DNA of 64,000 nt from Clostridia bacterium. Its GTDB lineage: Bacteria; Bacillota; Clostridia; Oscillospirales; CAG-272. The notes beneath the pieces were generated by a model. That model had not been told where the DNA came from and did no database searches. It was given only the letters and a program-made list of their open reading frames with translations. Positions 61,183 to 64,000 of this stretch are shown piece by piece. The position numbers were made by a program, and so were the translations under genes. The DNA lies in contig JAFVXH010000015.1 in assembly GCA_017501225.1 (NCBI GenBank), positions 1-64,000 on the forward strand, in the 5' to 3' direction. Position 1 is the stretch's first letter; the number at the start of each line of letters is the position of its first letter.

Positions 61183-63606
61183 ATGAAAAAAATTGTTTTG
61201 GTTTTATTTTCTATTCTGGTGATCGCAACAATGCTGATTGGCGTAGCGGTTTCGGCAAATGCTCAGGGCACGGAGAACATTCCCGTCCCCGCTATTCCCG
61301 CCATCGACAGACCGTATCAGACGATCGGGGAGCTTGGAATTGATTTTGAGAAGATCGATGCTTATTTCCCTCGGCAAATCGAAATAAGATACGAGGAAGG
61401 CAAGGTATACGTTGAGGATTTCGGCGCAAGCTCCGTAGAGATTTATGACTTCAATAGTTATGCTTACGTTAACCTTGAGCTTACAGACGGCTTTTGGACT
61501 GCGGAATTATCTGCTGCCCCTACGATTGTACACATTTATTCCTACGATGCCTCCACTGACGACAGGCATTTGAGCGCGGCATATCACGGAGACGGTTACA
61601 GAGACCATTATGTAAGATTAAATGACAATGTTATTGGCATAGACGTTAGCTTTGCAATTGAATATGGAAACGTAACGGTTATATACGGATCGGGAAACTA
61701 CTATTATGAGGACAGATACGAGGACGGCGTGCTTAACACTCACGGCGTATCAAATCGTGAGGACAAAGAGGGCATCAACGAGGTTCTTTACGGTGTCGAC
61801 GGCAAAATCCGCTTTTGCAGATTATACACTGACGGTTATTACTACTATTTCCCCGAGCAGGGCTGGTCGTCGAACTGGGAGAAGTTTGTAGCATGCGATG
61901 CCCCCGCGGGCTACGAGAATATTGACGAAACCTATTTCACCGCAAATAAGCCCTCTCTCATTTGCAGTGCAGCGAGCGGTGACGACATAGTACACGATAT
62001 GTCGACCGCATATTGCACCTCTCCCTCTACCTGTAAGAACGGCTGCGGATATACAATAGGCGAAATCGAGCATCATGAATGGCAGATCGTGGACGGCAAA
62101 AAGGAATGCTCGCTTTGCGACGCGGTATTCTTCCCCGATTTCGAGTTCATTGACCGCACGTATAATAATCTTGAGGAATTGGGCTTCCCTTACGATGAGA
62201 TCAAAGCGGTCTTCCCAAAAGTACTGACCGTTCAATACGAGGACGGCAAGTATATGGTAAAGGACGTTGGCGCGGATAAAGCTAAAGCTTATAATAGCGT
62301 AGACTATAAAGACATTGAGTTTTCTCTTGTCGACGGCTGGTGGATATGCGAGCTTGACGAGGAGATATACAACGATGAGAGCATTAAGCTCTTCGTTTAT
62401 TTCGAAGGCAAGATTGACGGTATTTATTGGAATATCACTTATATCAACGGAACAGTGAACAGCGACTTGTACTTAATGTCAATGCGTGACGATCTTGACG
62501 TATCGGTATATTATGACGATTATGATCGGGTCGTCTCTATGTATTACGTAGGAGACAGACTGTATAATGATGAGTATAAAAACGGTGCATTGGATTCGCA
62601 GGAGGCCTCCTTATTTGTTGGTGAAGACCGCGTTTATATCGAATACCTTGCCGACGGAAGTGTGGAGAGAGTGCGCATATATATAGACAATGAGTGGTAC
62701 TATTATTACCCGGATGGAAGCTGGGAGAAGGGCGTTGAAGCGCTGCTCGCCCCTCCCGCGGGATATGAGAACGCTGACGTTGCGTATTTTGAATCAATAC
62801 TTCCCACAACGATAAATTGCGCGCATAAAAATTACAGTGCTGCAGATTGCGAAAACCCTGAATACTGCCTGGTGTGCGGTATCCTGAAGGAAGGAAGCGA
62901 GCCCCTTGGACATGACTATGTGGGTCAGCTGACCACAAAGAATACTTGCTCATCAGTCGGTAAGATGACCTACATCTGTCAGAACGATGCATCTCATACC
63001 TACACCGAGGATGTGGCCATCGACGAGAATGCTCACGAGTGGGATGCGGGCACGGTGACTGCTGCCCCAACCTGCACGACCAAGGGCACAAAAACCTTTG
63101 TCTGTAAGCATAACGGAGAGCACACGAGGACCGAGGACGTTGCAATCGATGAAAACGCTCATAAGTGGAACGAAGGCACGGTGACTACTGCCCCGACCTG
63201 CACGGCCACGGGCACAAAAACCTTTGTCTGTGAGCATAACGAGGAGCACACAAGGACCGAGGACGTTGCAATCGATGAGAACGCTCATAAGTGGAACGAA
63301 GGCACGGTGACTGCTGCCCCGACCTGCACGACCACGGGCACAAAGACCTTTGTCTGTGAGCATAACGGAGAGCACACGAGGACCGAGGACGTTGCAATCG
63401 ATGAAAACGCTCATACCGATTCCAACGAGGATTACACCTGTGACGGATGCGGTGCAGAGCTTCCGAAAGACGGACTCTCCGGCGGAGCTGTTGCAGGCAT
63501 CGTAACAGGCGCAACCGTTGTCGCAGGCACAGGCGGCTTCTCACTCTTCTGGTTTGTGATCAAAAAGAAAAAATGGAGCGACCTGATCAGAATTTTCAAA
63601 AAGTAA
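61183..63606 (+). CDS. Large repeat surface protein with CxxxH repeats and C-terminal TM anchor
   Basis: The 807-residue protein has a Sec signal peptide (cleavage near VSANA, residue 27). Two similar halves each start with a phrase like PYQTIGELGIDFEKI or TYNNLEELGFPYDEI and run through YY/WW-rich strands (about 40-300 and 315-550). Three or four 38-residue repeats (about 600-760: DENAHKWNEGTVTAAPTC, then GTKTFVC-x-HN) follow, each with a Cys-x-His pattern. The C-terminus has an SGGAVAGIVTGATVVAGTGG TM helix and a KKKK tail, with no LPxTG. GGAG precedes the ATG at 61183. The coding bias looks more AT-rich than the rest of the window. Confidence 0.82.
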   Translation: MKKIVLVLFSILVIATMLIGVAVSANAQGTENIPVPAIPAIDRPYQTIGELGIDFEKIDAYFPRQIEIRYEEGKVYVEDFGASSVEIYDFNSYAYVNLELTDGFWTAELSAAPTIVHIYSYDASTDDRHLSAAYHGDGYRDHYVRLNDNVIGIDVSFAIEYGNVTVIYGSGNYYYEDRYEDGVLNTHGVSNREDKEGINEVLYGVDGKIRFCRLYTDGYYYYFPEQGWSSNWEKFVACDAPAGYENIDETYFTANKPSLICSAASGDDIVHDMSTAYCTSPSTCKNGCGYTIGEIEHHEWQIVDGKKECSLCDAVFFPDFEFIDRTYNNLEELGFPYDEIKAVFPKVLTVQYEDGKYMVKDVGADKAKAYNSVDYKDIEFSLVDGWWICELDEEIYNDESIKLFVYFEGKIDGIYWNITYINGTVNSDLYLMSMRDDLDVSVYYDDYDRVVSMYYVGDRLYNDEYKNGALDSQEASLFVGEDRVYIEYLADGSVERVRIYIDNEWYYYYPDGSWEKGVEALLAPPAGYENADVAYFESILPTTINCAHKNYSAADCENPEYCLVCGILKEGSEPLGHDYVGQLTTKNTCSSVGKMTYICQNDASHTYTEDVAIDENAHEWDAGTVTAAPTCTTKGTKTFVCKHNGEHTRTEDVAIDENAHKWNEGTVTTAPTCTATGTKTFVCEHNEEHTRTEDVAIDENAHKWNEGTVTAAPTCTTTGTKTFVCEHNGEHTRTEDVAIDENAHTDSNEDYTCDGCGAELPKDGLSGGAVAGIVTGATVVAGTGGFSLFWFVIKKKKWSDLIRIFKK

Positions 63607-63624
63607 TGAAACGCAAATAAACAC

Positions 63625-63660
63625 CAAAGCGGTGAGCAGAAATGCCCACCGCTTTTACTA
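63625..63660 (+). terminator. Terminator of the repeat surface protein
   Basis: AAAGCGGTG / CACCGCTTT stem, then TACT; modest T-run. Confidence 0.55.
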
Positions 63661-63811
63661 TCCCTACATATCAAAAACGGATACGCAGTAAGCAAAGAAA
63701 AACAGACACGAAAAGTTATCAATTTAATGCTGTATAATCCCGAATAATCTCTGGACTTATGAAGCTTTTTGTGGTATGTTGTAGTTGCTTAGGCGACAGC
63801 ATGGTGATACA
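63661..63811. other. Intergenic, no gene seen
   Basis: About 150 bp without a supported gene or promoter between the surface protein and the tRNA-Ser fragment. Confidence 0.4.
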
Positions 63812-63850
63812 CAAAAAAGAAAAAAGCCTTGGAACATAATGCTCCAAGGC
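63812..63850 (-). terminator. Old terminator of the tRNA-Ser gene
   Basis: On the minus strand GCCTTGGA / TCCAAGGC is followed by TTTTTTCTTTTTT. It lies directly after the tRNA 3' fragment and marks the original chromosomal downstream side. Confidence 0.65.
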
Positions 63851-63852
63851 TC

Positions 63853-63911
63853 TGGCGGAGGCAGAGGGATTCGAACCCCTTGTGGGCGGGTGCCCAAACG
63901 GTTTTCAAGAC
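63853..63911 (-). pseudogene. tRNA-Ser(TGA) 3' fragment, probable att site
   Basis: On the minus strand the sequence runs from an anticodon loop CTTGAAA (anticodon TGA) through the 3' anticodon stem ACCGT, a GGGC/GCCC variable arm, the T loop TTCGAAT and an acceptor end with CCA (63855-63853). The 5' half is absent: the anticodon stem's 5' strand is AAAGT instead of a match to ACCGT, and nothing further upstream fits a D arm. This is the pattern left when an element integrates into a tRNA 3' end. From the orientation, the element lies to the right (beyond 63911) and the old chromosome to the left. Confidence 0.7.
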
Positions 63912-64000
63912 TTTCCCCGAAATCCGACATTAACGCAAAATAATCGAAAATATCAGACGGTAGAAAACGCTGAAAACCCAGACGTATCAAGGGTTTTCGG
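63912..64000. other. Start of a putative integrated element beyond the att fragment
   Basis: About 90 bp of AT-rich sequence with no gene. It reads away from the tRNA fragment towards the window edge; an integrase gene would be expected soon after. Confidence 0.35.

Noticed and set aside
63757..63990. Small minus-strand ORF containing GVRIPLPPPEP
   Set aside because: It is a translation of the tRNA-Ser 3' end and flanks, a well-known annotation artefact.

Overview
The window looks like chromosome of an anaerobic, endospore-forming member of the Bacillota, probably a gut Clostridia lineage near the Oscillospirales or Christensenellales. Signs of this are sporulation and germination genes (spoIIE, a SpoIIQ-type M23 protein, a GerA-family receptor subunit), an oxygen/NO-reducing flavodiiron protein, strong AGGAGG ribosome binding sites, TTGACA/TATAAT promoters with 17 bp spacers, and many lipoproteins and surface repeat proteins. 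Base composition is moderately GC-rich over most of the window. By eye it drops in the last part, from about 59.3 kb on.

Layout. 1-2.3 kb: a BspA-type leucine-rich-repeat lipoprotein on a collagen-like stalk, cut by the window edge. 2.4-9.5 kb: a cysteine-containing membrane protein, a eukaryote-type glycogen branching enzyme, TspO, a four-domain flavodiiron/rubredoxin fusion and an M28 peptidase. 9.5-15.5 kb: three SGNH hydrolases made by duplication, two of them with an unusual Gly-Gly-Cys/TM/basic tail, and a small repeat lipoprotein. 15.6-22.4 kb: tRNA-Arg(CCT) inside a large palindrome, then a leftward run of murD, a DUF975 protein, a methionine gamma-lyase-family enzyme, a lipoprotein and a cysteine desulfurase.

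22.5-42.5 kb is mostly housekeeping: a type IIA topoisomerase B subunit with rsmA and an acetyltransferase; a three-gene cassette of PqqD-like, HPr-kinase-like and S26-peptidase-like proteins; a GerA-family protein; an S1-domain protein; lepA; an amidase; rsmI; spoIIE; an Mrp ATPase; a pyrophosphatase; then the run gpmI, uracil-DNA glycosylase, AEC transporter, holA. A 380-bp element built of consecutive hairpins with terminal inverted repeats follows holA. 42.9-46.6 kb is an amino-sugar cassette (PIG-L deacetylase, PfkB kinase, NagB-like protein) divergent from an AraC regulator. 46.7-48.1 kb holds two membrane subunits of a sodium-pumping decarboxylase. 48.3-56.1 kb is a five-gene gliding-type ABC transporter operon (ATPase, permease, two GldG-like proteins, one large membrane protein). 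56.4-59.1 kb has the SpoIIQ-like peptidase, a PLP decarboxylase and a tyrosine phosphatase.

59.3-63.6 kb is a more AT-rich stretch: a LuxR-type regulator with a second, excisionase-like HTH, a small Cys-rich protein and a large repeat surface protein. At the right edge is a 3' half of a tRNA-Ser gene, best read as an attachment-site scar of an integrated element lying to the right of the window. The most promising leads for new biology are the PqqD/HPrK-like/S26-like cassette, the multi-hairpin element, and the C-terminal anchor shared by the SGNH hydrolases.
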